This document shows, piece by piece, positions 1 through 23,236 of a stretch of 64,000 nt of DNA; position 1 is the first letter of the stretch, and every line of letters starts with the position of its first letter. The DNA comes from Hydractinia symbiolongicarpus. Taxonomy: Eukaryota > Cnidaria > Hydrozoa > Anthoathecata > Hydractiniidae. The position numbers and the translations under genes were made by a program. The notes under the pieces are model-generated. The model was given only the letters and a program-made list of their open reading frames with translations. It had not been told where the DNA came from and did no database searches. The stretch is taken from positions 8,246,001-8,310,000 of the forward strand of contig NC_079887.1 of assembly GCF_029227915.1 (NCBI RefSeq). The letters are read 5' to 3'.

Positions 1-2
1 AT

Positions 3-92
3 GAAACTTTTAATCGCCCAACGCTTGCCGAGGTCACCAATGCATTACGGCGGGCACAATATGCCATAAAAAATGGAGATCAAATGTTGTAG
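3..92 (+). CDS. C-terminal end of an unidentified Polinton protein
   Basis: An open frame enters from the left edge and stops with TAG at 90-92. The last residues are AEVTNALRRAQYAIKNGDQ followed by ML, which look like a helical protein tail. The stop overlaps the ATG (73) of the next small gene, as in compact viral genomes. Too little is present to name the protein. Confidence 0.3.
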   Translation, partial: ETFNRPTLAEVTNALRRAQYAIKNGDQML

Positions 93-198
93 GATCTGTA
101 AGCAAATATTAGCGCTACACAATTTAAAATCAGGGGTAATAGTCGAACGAAAAGCTGCATAGACTGCCTTGATAAAGCCAAAAAGGCGGGCGACTCTT
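73..198 (+). pseudogene. Small Cys-rich zinc-ribbon-like Polinton protein, frameshifted
   Basis: ATG at 73 opens a frame with a CCRICK cluster. A second frame from about 118 to the TAA at 196-198 carries a CIDC pair. Together the two halves have the paired-cysteine layout of a short zinc-binding protein of the kind encoded by Polintons and large DNA viruses. The change of frame near 115-122 indicates a one- or two-base lesion. The role is unknown; a zinc-binding regulatory or structural role is inferred only from the cysteines. Confidence 0.4.
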
Positions 199-588
199 AA
201 AAATAGGGACATCGAAGACGTTGAACACAAGCTGGATCCCCTTGCTGTTGATAAGGAAATTAGGAGTGTTCAACAGGATGAAAACTTTATCATCCTGTAT
301 GATCTACTTACATATAACATTATGCCTCGATATATCCAAATTATCGGTTCCCCCGCTGCGGAGGAACCGGACAAGGCAAGGCTTGTTGAAAGGTATCGCA
401 ATGCCCTGCGGTGTCTTCGGGGAAAACTAATATACAGCCCACCACCCCTCAAATACAAGGCTCGAGGGATTAAGTTTTGCCCTACCTGTCGGGGATTATT
501 GGAAAACAATCATGGGGGTGTATTGATAGGTTCGGGCTGTGGTGCCCTGTACCCAAAAGCTCACGACAGAAAGTGGAGCAACTATTAG
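163..588 (+). CDS. Hypothetical Polinton protein with C-terminal CxxC
   Basis: The frame is open from just after a stop at 160-162 to the stop at 586-588, three bases before the packaging-ATPase ATG. There is no convincing ATG near the 5' end, so the N-terminus may have been lost to a frameshift. The protein is mainly helical and charged. Near its C-terminus it has FCPTC and a later single C in GSGCGALYP, which could form a partial zinc site. Its position directly upstream of the ATPase suggests a late or structural role. No family is recognised. Confidence 0.4.
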   Translation, partial: TALIKPKRRATLKNRDIEDVEHKLDPLAVDKEIRSVQQDENFIILYDLLTYNIMPRYIQIIGSPAAEEPDKARLVERYRNALRCLRGKLIYSPPPLKYKARGIKFCPTCRGLLENNHGGVLIGSGCGALYPKAHDRKWSNY

Positions 589-591
589 TAA

Positions 592-1192
592 ATGAATGTC
601 GTAAGAGATCCGCATCCGGCGATCTTTACAGGTCCCACGTCTTGCGGAAAAACACAACGCGTCCTAGACCTGTTGGAAAATGAATACAAGGGGCACTATC
701 ACAATATAGTGATACTTTGCCCTACACTACGGTGGAACACTACATACCTAGAAAGAGCCTCACTTTGGAAGGATAGCTATGTGTTCCTGATAGATCCCAA
801 GGACCAACTTTTCGAATGGATAGCAAAAATATCCTCATTATTGGCGTGAGGAGAGTCTTTTCGTGGTTGATGATATGATATCTGACGAGAACCTTGATAA
901 AAAAAGGCAGCTCTTGCTTGAATTAGCTATAAGTGGTAGGCACAGAAAGCATAGTTTATGGCTCTTAACGCAATCATATACTGCTCTCCAAAAAAATTTG
1001 AGGAGGCAAAAGAAAGCCCTGTTTTTATGGTACCCACACGAAAAATCAGATATGAGGCTAATTGACGAAGAGACGAACCTAATAACAGACTGGGATGATA
1101 TTAAGGTTGAATTAAAGATGTCCAAACATGCTTGCCTTTTTATAAAATTGGAACATCCCAGAACGTGGAAAATTTTGGATTGGGCAAGATGA
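592..1192 (+). pseudogene. Polinton DNA-packaging ATPase (A32/FtsK-HerA type), frameshifted
   Basis: The N-terminal part (592-849) has a Walker A P-loop, GPTSCGKT, at about residues 15-22. The C-terminal part (read from about 842 to 1192) has the Walker B VVDD followed by a conserved SGRHRKHSLWLLTQSY segment, which matches the sensor region of A32-like packaging ATPases. These enzymes pump DNA into the capsid using ATP. The two halves are in different frames; the switch lies near 846, where the first frame ends at a TGA (847-849) just before Walker B. This single lesion would abolish the enzyme unless it is an assembly error. The combined length, about 200 residues, fits the family. Confidence 0.8.
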
Positions 1193-2058
1193 AATCCTCC
1201 GGCCTAGCATCAGTATATAGAAAGATGTCGTCGCAAGTTATGTTCAACACAGGAGCCATCGAAGCCTTGGCTAACAACCAGGAGCAACCACTCTTCAAAC
1301 GAGCCGATTTTGGACGTTTTCTGGGCATCGAAAAGATTGCAGAGTCCTATCGAGATATTTCCACCATTGCACGCCATGTTTTTGGGGTTGGTTGGTAACC
1401 AACCCCGAAAACAAGAACAAAATGGGCATGACGCCTTCGTGACATTGGACAATGCATTAGAGATTGTTCGTAGGTCAAAAAAGCCCTGGAAGATAGGGAT
1501 GGGGCGATGGCCATACTAGGCGATGAAATTGAGGACAGGGACAACCAACTCCTGGCAATCAGGGATGAGCTCGAGGATAGGGATGAACAGCTTAGTGCCC
1601 TTAAGCAGGACAACTCCGAACTACGGCAGAGACATGTCCTACGTCGACATCAATATGACACTGTACTATATGTAGCCGATAAAAATGATCCCCACGAGCA
1701 TGGAAAAAAAGGCATGCATGGGCATTATATGATCCGATGTCAGCGTAGACAACTTGGTGCAAGAATAAGCCCCCTAAAGGCAATGTACCCCGAGATGACC
1801 GTGAGAAAACCCGAATGTGACGACCCGAATGCCGTACATGCTTGGTGTCGATTCAGAGACGATTGTTTCGGTACCGATAATTGTTACCTCAACCATTTAC
1901 ATTGCCCGACGATGATACGCGGGAGCTATTCGAAGGTATGTTTGATACTGATATGTCGTAAGCAAGCGTCAATTTTCACTACTCTTGCGAATAGTAAAAA
2001 TTGTAGGGTTGAGGGGGAGCGGTGCCAACTACAGTTGCTCGGGCCTGCCACTACTTAA
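1189..2058 (+). pseudogene. MSV199/BRO-N-like protein with coiled coil and DUF3627-like C-terminus, frameshifted
   Basis: ATG at 1189 overlaps the ATPase stop. The first frame (1189-1398) carries FKRADFGRFLGIEKI, like the N-terminal domain of the MSV199/BRO-N family. A second frame (about 1399-1480) carries FVTLDNALEIVRRSKKP, which is the expected continuation. A third frame (about 1480-2058) has a strongly charged coiled coil (repeats of EDRD) followed by a region containing VLYVADKNDPHEHG and RCQRRQLGARI. This order resembles the MSV199-DUF3627 proteins of insect and aquatic large DNA viruses, which are DNA-binding regulators. At least two frameshifts make this copy defective. The assignment is by pattern only. 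Confidence 0.45.
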
Positions 2059-3050
2059 CGTGTTCTGGAGGCACTTCGACATCTTCAGGAATAAGCATCA
2101 ACTCTTCCGAAACAAACCTTCTTTCGGGACATTCTTTCAAATAGTATAGAAGACGGCTACCTGCTACTATACAGTCCAACCTATACATTTTCCTACTCCA
2201 CCAGGCATCAGTGGCACGTCGTTTCGCATCACCATACTTTTCCCCGGGCTGCAGTAGATACAAGTACAATCCATCCTCAGGTAGAGGCTTTTCCTCTGGA
2301 TATTCCTGGCCTGTTGCGAGCGATACCTCATCCAGTTTGATAGCCTTATTAGGCTTCATACCAATCATAGTGGTCTTGGTATTATTGCGACCCTTCACAA
2401 TGGCATAGAGATGCTTGACCCAAATGGTACTAGTCCCATCGGAAGCCAACTCTTGGGCATCCTTGGGCTTAAATAGTCTCTCCGCAAGGACCTTGTTGAT
2501 TCGACGAAGGCCGTAAATGTGTGGTGATATTTAGTGGTTGCCCTCTTCAATTCAAACCCTTATCCTCCAGTAGTTTGGTCACATCCGATTTGAATTCGGA
2601 ACCATTATCGCACTGAAAGGTTTTGGGGTAGTGTAAAGGTCCCGCTTTGTAGATATCTTTGATCATGTCGGCGACCTCGCTAGCTTTCTTTGTTCTTAAG
2701 GGCCTTGCTACCTTGTATCTTGAGGTTACATCTATACCAGTCAAAATATACTTGTACGTATTGCCATACAACCGATCATGGGGCATATAGAGCAGGTCAA
2801 ATTGATGCATTTCGTTGGGTGTTGTAATGGTGAAGTGTGGATAATCAATCTTTTTAGGGCCTTTGATATGCTGAAGAAATAAGAGTTGCCTGAATAGCCA
2901 ATGAGTTACCAGCTTTTTGGAGAGACCACTCTCCTTCGTAAGTAATTTGACGACTTTCCGTCCGATCCAGAGATGTTCTGGGCTATAGTATATATTGCCA
3001 AGCTTTTCTGCTTCCTTCTCGGTAATGATATGTGGTGATTTTTCTGACAT
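2051..3050 (-). pseudogene. Polinton retroviral-type integrase, frameshifted
   Basis: Reading from ATG at 3050, the protein has an N-terminal region followed by an RNase-H-fold catalytic core: the first catalytic Asp is in HQFDLLYMPHDRL and the second in FQCDNGSEFKS. The conserved TGIDVTSRYKVARPL lies between them. The first frame stops at 2547. The segment that should bear the catalytic Glu (about 2470-2545) is split between two other frames, and the C-terminal domain resumes at 2449, ending in IPEDVEVPPEHVK, as in Polinton integrases. The enzyme inserts the element into host DNA. The lesions remove the third catalytic residue from the frame, so this copy should be inactive. It converges with the MSV199-like gene, overlapping by a few bases. 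Confidence 0.87.
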
Positions 3051-3084
3051 GTCTTTATTATATGCCAGAAAAAAACGTATGTTG

Positions 3085-4029
3085 TTACATATACTTGTAC
3101 GCTGTAAAGCCCAGTGGAGATAGGGAGTCAAGGATGAACGTGAGTTCCCCATCTTGTTGGGTTTCTGAAGGTACATAAAAGTCCTTCAATTGTGGGGCTT
3201 TTTTGTCTGAGGCGATGTAGAACTGATACATAGAATCATCAAGCTCATTAAGACTTTTTCCCGTCTTAGGTTGCTTCTCTCTTTCTGTCGCAAACCAGTC
3301 GATTTTTTTCGCAACTCTTCGTATGAAAAAGAAGTTTATTCCAAACTTTTGGGGCTAAACATCGCAAACTGTTTAGACCAAAGGTGCTTGTTTTTACACT
3401 GATGGTTTTTAGGTTGTTCATGTTTTGACTTCTTACTGGCCTATCAGTTTCCTCAAAAAGGAAAATATCTTTCATGAAAGAAGGACTGATGTTTCTCCGA
3501 ATTTTAAATATTTCTATGCATAAATATCTGTGCCTTAGTAATTCCATATAATGTTTATTTGGGAGGCAATCAACTGGTCTTGGGTCATCATGAATAAAAC
3601 TTAAAGCCCTGTTGTGGAGTTTTTCAATTTTCAAAAGAGATTTCGAAGAAGAGAAATGCCAAACTAAGGGACAATAATTAAAATTTGCATACACGAAGCT
3701 TTGTGCTAAAATAGATCTTGTTTGCAAAGATAGTACATTTTTAAATCTAAATAATGCATTCAGCTGGGCTGAGGCTTTTCGACAAAGATTACTAATGTGC
3801 AAGTTGAAGTTTAATTTATCATCATTTGTTACTCTTAAAAGTTACTCCTAAAAGTTTTACGGACCCCTGATCCATGGGCCTGGGCCATATTGAGCTTTTC
3901 AACTGCAAGGTCATGCCTTTTCCTCCCGTCCTCCCCATGCCCAGCAAGTTTAGAAAACAGGAAGTTCGTCCCGCTGAATTCAAGGGCGATTATGGCCTTC
4001 CCAGCCACAATCACCGCTATTATGGCCAT
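3085..4029 (-). pseudogene. Polinton structural protein with N-terminal membrane segment, split by a LINE fragment
   Basis: ATG at 4029 starts a protein with a hydrophobic N-terminus (MAIIAVIVAGKAIIALEF) and then a charged helix containing GRKRHDLAVEKLNMAQA, typical of a conserved Polinton virion-associated protein. The frame is lost at about 3850, where LINE sequence begins. On the other side of the LINE (about 3289 down to the TAA at 3085-3087) an open frame rich in polar residues resumes, ending SPLGFTAYKYM. I infer one gene cut in two. It starts about 8 bp after the capsid-protein stop, so the two were probably expressed together. The exact function is not established; a minor capsid or membrane role is inferred. 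Confidence 0.45.
3290..3848 (-). mobile_element. Non-LTR retrotransposon (LINE) RT C-terminal fragment inside the Polinton
   Basis: The minus strand encodes the end of a LINE reverse transcriptase, including HISNLCRKASAQLNALFR, LAQSFVYANFNYCPLVWHF and CLAPKVWNKL. These segments are typical of the region downstream of the RT catalytic domain in Jockey/CR1-like elements. The 5' part including the YADD box is absent, as expected for a 5'-truncated insertion. Polinton coding sequence lies on both sides. No clear poly(A) tail or target duplication was identified. Confidence 0.75.
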
Positions 4030-4037
4030 TCTTTATA

Positions 4038-5268
4038 TTAATATTCGACACGGTCTAGCCTACCATCCAGGATGTTTAATTGACCGTCTTGCAGGAGGTA
4101 TACATAACATTTAAAATCCCCGGTTCCGTCGGCTTCTTTGGTGATATGTAGGGGGATCCCATCACTCAGTCTTTGTAGTGGTCTACCACTAGCGTGTAGT
4201 ATGTCATCGGGGGAGCTCTGGAAATCTACAAACAGGGCATACCTTTTATTAAAAAACTGCTCGATGGTTACATTGGAGTTCCCGCGTCTGCCAAAAATGT
4301 TGACGATTTGCTCAAGGTGGTTTTTTGGGGGCATGGCATGGCTATACAAAGACGCTAATCTTCTCGATTTTGTGGTTGTAAAACGTTTCGTTAACACCAG
4401 CATAGGGTTTTACTTTTCCCGGGTCTGAAAACAGAAACAGTACACCTTTGAACGACCTTGAAGGACTATCAATCTGGAGGTTGTAACTGGTATCAGCCTT
4501 GCTCATAGTAACCACCTTCATTCTAAGCACTCGTTCATAGGGTAGGGTGAGCCTCGAATATCGGAACATCATTGCACTTGGCAGGCCTTCATTGGTAATC
4601 TTATCGAACTCAAGCCTGATATTACTAATCTTATAAGTGGCATCGGCCGGCTTCGCCGTTGCCCCGGACCCCGTACCTCCATCCTTGATGACGTCACCGT
4701 AAGGCGCGAAATTGATGATGAATTGCAACCGGTCGTACAGGCCTGCTGGATATAATAGCATATCTCGGGTCAATTCGAACATCTTTCCAATGGGTATAAA
4801 GAAGGTGTTACCACACGCTTTAACAATGGCTTTCTCCTCATCCGTTCCCACATGACCAGTTGCCTTGACCTGTAGGGCTCTGATCGTTCCGTCGTTGGGA
4901 TTGATACCCTCCAATATAAGGTTATTGTTGCGCTCAAACTTGGATAACCATAGGTCTTGGTACACGGTCAGGATATTGTAATCCGAGATATTTTGAACTT
5001 CCTTATTATTTAGAGTAATGCGTAGGTTCCTCACCAGACTTTTCTCTATATTCGATACGATCGTACGTGTCGTATTGGTCCCTGTCAGCGTCAGGTCAAA
5101 TAGAAACTTGAGACCACCGGGGATAATGACATCATTATATGGCATATTTGGAATGTCGACATATAGATCTTCTTTCTGGTCAATGGTTGATGGGGTATGG
5201 AAAATCTGGACTCTTTGCCGGCGTCCCTTCATACCAAGAAGCTGCTTACTTTCTGCGTAAGGTTCCAT
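4038..5268 (-). pseudogene. Polinton major capsid protein (double jelly roll), frameshifted
   Basis: From ATG at 5268 the protein contains STIDQKEDLYVDIPN, NDVIIPGGLKFLFDLTLTG and SDYNILTVYQDLWLS, which are characteristic of the first jelly-roll of Polinton/adintovirus capsid proteins. The second jelly-roll follows and includes KIEKISV. This frame stops at 4342. The next frame, open through 4038, continues with LYSHAMPPKNHLEQI, YALFVDFQSSPDD and QLNILDGRLDRVEY, the usual C-terminal part. A small deletion or frameshift near 4345-4358 therefore breaks the gene. The protein would assemble the icosahedral shell. It is divergently transcribed from the gene at 5313, with a short AT-rich spacer between them. 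Confidence 0.83.
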
Positions 5269-5312
5269 CAGTATACTGTATGCGTTTATTTATTATATGG
5301 CTGTAAATAAAG

Positions 5313-5981
5313 ATGGCTGATAATCCAGTATTCACACCGGAGGAGGATATTGGTAAGCAAGATGAGGACGATAAAGGTGATAAGGAGGATATCCAGCAAT
5401 CAACGCAATTACCTGGAACAGCCGGGACTTCAACGCTGGGACAGCAGGGAGGTGCGCGTAGGCGATTGGGGTTGGGCACAGAGTCGCACGGGACTGTGAT
5501 ATTTGAATCAAAGGTTCATAGCCTGCACACGAATCTTAGAGACGGACTCGGTTTGACGCCCAATGCAATGCATTACGATAGGTTCCGAATGGGTAAGAAG
5601 GGTGAACTTTTAATAAAGAAGGTTGTGACGGGAAAAAGATCCTTACCGGAACTAGTACTCACATTGCAAGATGGTAATTTTCCAACTATAAAACAGCTCC
5701 AGAGTAGGCTAGGTACTACACGCATGAAAGCGATAGGCTTTGATGACTACCAGATACCTAACAAGGGTAGTAGGACAGAGGTTCAGAATCTTATCCGTGA
5801 TGTTAATGTCCTTATGAATAGGGATGAGGATGATGAGAGGACCCCTTTGATTAGGCCTGAAGTGACAGAGATGGAGACGAGTGACGGTATTCAAAATTTT
5901 GCCCAAGATGTAGAGGGTTATATAGATAACTCATTTGCAGGCATTGACGATGATGCCCCTGTGATTTATATGAGATCGTGA
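5313..5981 (+). CDS. Hypothetical Polinton protein, intact 222 residues
   Basis: ATG at 5313 begins an uninterrupted frame of 222 residues, the only Polinton gene here without a visible lesion. The N-terminal 30 residues are very acidic (KQDEDDKGDKED). A Gly/Arg patch follows, then a mixed alpha/beta-looking core containing HSLHTNLRDGLGLTPNAM and a second acidic cluster (NRDEDDER). There is no transmembrane segment and no recognised catalytic motif. It is divergent to the capsid gene, with about 44 bp between start codons and a TTTATTATAT stretch in between that could serve as a shared promoter. I do not recognise the family. Confidence 0.5.
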   Translation: MADNPVFTPEEDIGKQDEDDKGDKEDIQQSTQLPGTAGTSTLGQQGGARRRLGLGTESHGTVIFESKVHSLHTNLRDGLGLTPNAMHYDRFRMGKKGELLIKKVVTGKRSLPELVLTLQDGNFPTIKQLQSRLGTTRMKAIGFDDYQIPNKGSRTEVQNLIRDVNVLMNRDEDDERTPLIRPEVTEMETSDGIQNFAQDVEGYIDNSFAGIDDDAPVIYMRS

Positions 5982-7904
5982 AAAGTCGAAATTGAGACCA
6001 TGAAAAAAGCCGGATTTTGTTGTACTCACCTGTGCAGGGTTGTATCTCATGGGGCATCTGACGATGTCGCATAGTTCTACAGAGCACCAGTAATAGAGGA
6101 CCCTTTTATACAGTTTTTAACAAGGTTCGAAGCTACATATTGGACATATATTGTCGCGCATGTCTCGCGTCCTGAATCTTTTGGGGACAGGGATACTTTT
6201 CAACAGCCCTACTGCACATGTCCTGCGTCTTGGCATGGTCCGGAATACTGCGAAACCAACTTATCTTTATCATATACTTTCAACAAAGTTTGAAGATTTC
6301 ATTCTGCCCAACTAGATGTTACGGCGCATGCGTTGATTTTTGATATTTTATAATAAAAGTGCCAGCACCGATAAAATTTCTGGTGTTCTTATCATTTTTT
6401 ATATAAACATGTCTCTCTTTTTATCTTTTGGTTTCTGATGGAAATTTTTATCTAAATTTTGATACCAATTAAACAATGCAGCTTTTCTAAATTACAAACA
6501 TGTCGAAACATTCATCGTGTTTTTTAACATTAAACTTTGAGATCGTTGACGTCTTGAAGGGCATTTTCCGCCAATCTAGAGATGTAAATTTAAAAAAATT
6601 GCCCTCTCGCCGCCCACCATGGGGGCGGCTCGGGTAGCCATTACACAAAGCGAAATTCATATATATAATTTTTTATATAGCCCTCCCCCCAATATTAAAA
6701 TTGTGGTTACGGACCTGACTATACCAGCCTTTTTTTGTCGCCGCCAGAGAGCTTTCATAATTTTTTACCCTGAGTCCGCCATTTTTAATAACGGTTACTA
6801 CCGTTACTTAAATTAAACAACGGGGGAGTGCTGAACTGCGGCAAAATAATACGGCCAAAATAATATGCAGTGGTAGAGCACAGAAAGATTCAAGGTCCGA
6901 TTCGAAAAAAAATATGGTGTTCATCAAGTTGTCTAACTAAGAAGTTTAGCGTTTCTGCGACCGCATTTTCATCTTGTCTCTATTGTAACGTTCATTCTGC
7001 AGATATCTTATCCATATGGCTTATGATGGTTCAAATCTTATCTTACTAACCAAAGTGTTTTAATTTTGAAAAAATAACTCTTCCCAATTGGATTTTTTTC
7101 ATGGGGTGTCCCACAAGGAATTGGATCATGACCTCCTAAGTGTAATTTGTTATAACTATGTTTTTATTCACTTTACAGATGACAGAGTCTATTATGCTCT
7201 AGCCCCACTAAAAACTAAAAACAGAGTAAATATTGATCTCAAATTTCTCTTCTGCCACTTTTTAAAGGAAAATAAAATTGCACTTTTTTTCTTTGTGTTA
7301 GCTATAATTATCTTAGGGTTATGATCGACTAGCTACCAATTTTCCAAGAAGTAATGGAGCTTTTGTTATTATGTCTCCTGTTTATAACTTATAATATATC
7401 ACATACAAAAATATAGAATAGAACAAAACCTGTCAACGCCTTTCTTTCTTCATATTTTCTGATTAAAATCCTTAATAAGCTTTTAAAAATAAAGCTTGCA
7501 GTCAGGCTCTCAGAACTTCTATTGGCTGTAGTAAGACCTCCATGCCTCTACTTCAGCAACTTAACGTTCTTTTTATATTTTTTTACCTCTAAAATATGAA
7601 ATTCGCCAAATTCTGAACAAAAGTTTTTCTCTTATAACATAAATAGCTTTTGCAGTCTAGAGTTTCGTCCAGATACACACAACACACCAAAGGCCTCTTC
7701 TTAGACAATCCCCTTGTTAGAACTTCTTCTTTTGATAACAATTTTACTTTATATCAGTGTATTTTAACCTGGAACTTCTTCTAATTTTCTTCAATTAATG
7801 TTCCTAATGTCCTTTTTCTATGTTTTGCAATGATACTCCAAACAAATGAACAAACCTAGTACATTGTGTAACTAATTATTTTTTACAGGTCACCTGTAAA
7901 AAAT

Positions 7905-8320
7905 TAAGTTAATCACATATGAAAGTTCTCTAGAAATCTTCTTATTTTTTTGAAAAATCTTTATCCGTTCTCAAGATATTTGTCTTAAAAAGTTGCACTA
8001 ATTATGCGAAATTATGATGTCATGAGCTAGCTCTAAAACGTGTATTCTTTTATTGAGCATAATTATGGTATATAACTAAATATTGAAATTCAAAAAGTCA
8101 AAATGAACTACCAGAAAACATTTTGAACTCTATAATGGATTGTCAAAAATGTTAAATATATACAACCCTCGCAGAGCTAGTTTATGACATCATGCATAAT
8201 TAGTGAATGTTCTTATAGTCCAAATTCTAAAGAACCAATCAAAAAATTTTAAAAAAAATATTCAAATTCCTAGACAACCTTTCAAGCTTCTTTCATATAA
8301 AATTAACTTTATGGGAGGTA
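7905..8320. repeat. Long imperfect inverted repeat (fold-back element)
   Basis: The inner arms are near-complementary: 7997-8034 (ACTAATTATGCG... ...AGCTAGCTCT) and 8173-8204 (AGAGCTAG... ...CATAATTAGT), about 140 bp apart. Weaker complementarity continues outward (AGTTAATCACATATGAAAG on the left, its diverged complement near 8290-8315). The whole could fold into a hairpin of about 400 bp and is probably a decayed MITE. Confidence 0.6.
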
Positions 8321-8599
8321 TATAACCTTTAAAAGGAAACAAAAAACTTTGCACATTTTGTAGCTACAGCACACATATTTGTAGATAAAAAAGCAGAACT
8401 ATGGTTTGAATTACTGTATTACATAGTTAGCTATCTTGCTGCCTATAGATAAAATAAACTAAATAAGTAATGGAATTTTTCAACTGGTTAAGTAATGTTG
8501 TTTTTTAATTGATTTATTTTACTTTTGTGATCTGTTGAGTAAATTTTCTACTTTCACTAACAGTGTACACTATTCACAATCCATATATTCAATATTCAT

Positions 8600-8652
8600 G
8601 GCGCCGTATATAGATTAGTGGTTATAGCTCTTGTACTTTGTGCGAGAGACAG
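8600..8652 (+). repeat. tRNA-like 5' head of the SINE family, remnant
   Basis: The sequence GGCGCCGTATATAGATTAGTGG followed by TTATAGCTCTTGTACTTTG closely matches the first 50 bases of the SINE at 39787-40137 (minus), including the pol III A box (TAGATTAGTGG). The match ends after GCGAGAGAC, before the B box, so this is a broken copy. Confidence 0.6.
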
Positions 8653-10182
8653 AAATTAAAAAAATAGACAAATTAAAATTATGCTTCCCTGCGTATATTA
8701 TATCCTGCACCTTCATTGAACAAACTATTATTTATTTTGGTGTGCGATTAATGCATGCCTGAGGTATTTAGTGTTTTTTTTGGTATGTGAGGATCACACG
8801 GAAACATTCAAACATGGCATGTGTGGGCGTGGGTGCGTGCGATCACCGCTATTCCTGACGAGGCCTGAAAATGATAGTGGTTATCGACTTATTTATTAGT
8901 TTAAAGCTAAGGGTTGCCCTCGTTACCGTATCGTTTATACAAGGTCTACTTCTTAAAAAGGGAAAAATATTTTTATCATTTCCATCAACTTCAAATCACA
9001 GTAACGATGAATCGTTTCCCTAGACTTCACAAATTTCCAGGCCTGAAGTGGCAGGCACAGGGACATCACAAGACATGTAAGGAAAAAGCAAGAAAAGAGG
9101 GAGGAAAATGATGTTATAGGAAAATTGATGGTAAATTCGAATCACAGAATTATGTGGCAGAAATACAGGAGAGGATGCAATTTTAAAACGCAATAGTATC
9201 AGTAGTTGTCAATGAAATACTTGACAAGAATTGACTGTGTCTCAAAAGTTGATTTACAAAGGAGTCTAAAGGGGAAAATTAATTGTAAATCATTCCAGTC
9301 TTTTACAGAGTAAAAGCGAATAGATTTAAACCATAAAAAATTGACTTGGCTAGGGGTAAACACTTAATTTTGAATTTAAACAGATGCATGTAGCATTTTT
9401 TTTAATATTTAAGTATATATGCTGTATAATCATGTTTTATTGGTTTTGTTATAAATTACAGTGATAAACACATAACTTTTTGATAGTTATGTAACAAGTA
9501 CTGCTTCTTATAAAAATGTTTATACAATGTGTTTGTCTGCACATTAAAAACATACTTAGGCTCTGGAAATACGAAACTATGTTTTTGTTTACTTCTTTAA
9601 AAAAATTCAGAAAAATATCCACTTTTTAAAACTTTATGGATATTTAGCTTTATACAATGTTAAAAAAAAATTAAAACCTGTGTGGTCTGTGACGTATGTA
9701 GGTGTCTTTTGTAAGCAATGTTTGTTTGTGTCATGACATCACTAGAATTACATAAAATTTGATTACGTAGCGAAAATTCTTTGCTTAAATATTTCTGTAC
9801 TTATGTGGAGCAAGAGAAATAAATTGCTATGTGATTAATTAAAATATGAAAAGTCCTAAAATGCTGTATAAAAGAGGTAATATTTAAAAAAAGTCATTTT
9901 AATTTTTTTTTTATCAAATGCATACTGGCATTGTCATAATAAAGATTTGCTACAAATTACAAAATATTACTATTTTTTATATGTTTTTGCCAATTTTTGT
10001 TGTTGTTTGTTTTATCAGATATTTTGTTGTTGTGGAAAGTGTGTTTTGTTAACTTACACCTTTGTTTATTTATTACATTTTCTATGCCATTAAAAAAACA
10101 ATTTTTCAAGATTGCTATGATGTTTTTAAAGTTTGGTAATTTTATATTTCATAGAAAAAAATCATTACGATACTATGACATT

Positions 10183-23013
<12,831 letters not shown>

Positions 23014-23115
23014 TCTCAGAATGCACGATCAAATCACGCATCACTATAGTAACCTTCAAACCGTTGTTGCGAAGTACAATCGGTTATCGCGGAATAGCGA
23101 CTTAGCTGTTTGGTT

Positions 23116-23236
23116 GTGGTATGAAATCGACGGATCTGATTGGTTTATAAAAGCGAACAATCTGACTGGTTATGGCATGAAAGCGACAGATCTGATTGGT
23201 TATAAAAGCGTCAGATCAATTGGTTATGGTGTGAAA
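23116..23236 (+). repeat. Degenerate tandem repeat in the CaMKK 3' untranslated region
   Basis: The core GATCTGATTGGTTATAAAAG recurs about four times with variation (TCTGATTGG, TCTGACTGG, TCTGATTGG, TCAATTGG), at spacings of about 25-30 bp. Each copy holds an inverted CCAAT box. It starts about 100 bp after the CaMKK stop. An AATAAA-like run (AATAAATAAA) follows at about 23236 and could be a poly(A) signal. Confidence 0.5.

Larger units (their letters stand above)
1..5990. mobile_element. Polinton/Maverick (adintovirus-like) element, right part, decayed
   Basis: The stretch carries the hallmark set of a Polinton: an A32/FtsK-HerA packaging ATPase (592-1192, +), a retroviral-type integrase (2051-3050, -), a double-jelly-roll major capsid protein (4038-5268, -) and small accessory genes. 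Coding density is high and base composition is less AT-rich than the flanks, and both change at about 5990. The protein-primed DNA polymerase B expected in such elements is not seen and would lie left of the window. Several genes contain frameshifts and a LINE fragment interrupts one, so this copy is a relic. I could not identify a terminal inverted repeat or target duplication at the right end. Confidence 0.85.
5991..10182. other. Non-coding interval between the Polinton and CaMKK
   Basis: I see no supported gene here. The interval is AT-rich and contains a long imperfect inverted repeat (7905-8320), a tRNA-like SINE head (8600-8652) and otherwise unassigned sequence. An NRF1-like GCGCATGCG lies at about 6330. 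The right part probably includes the promoter and 5' untranslated region of CaMKK, but no core promoter element stands out. Confidence 0.5.
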
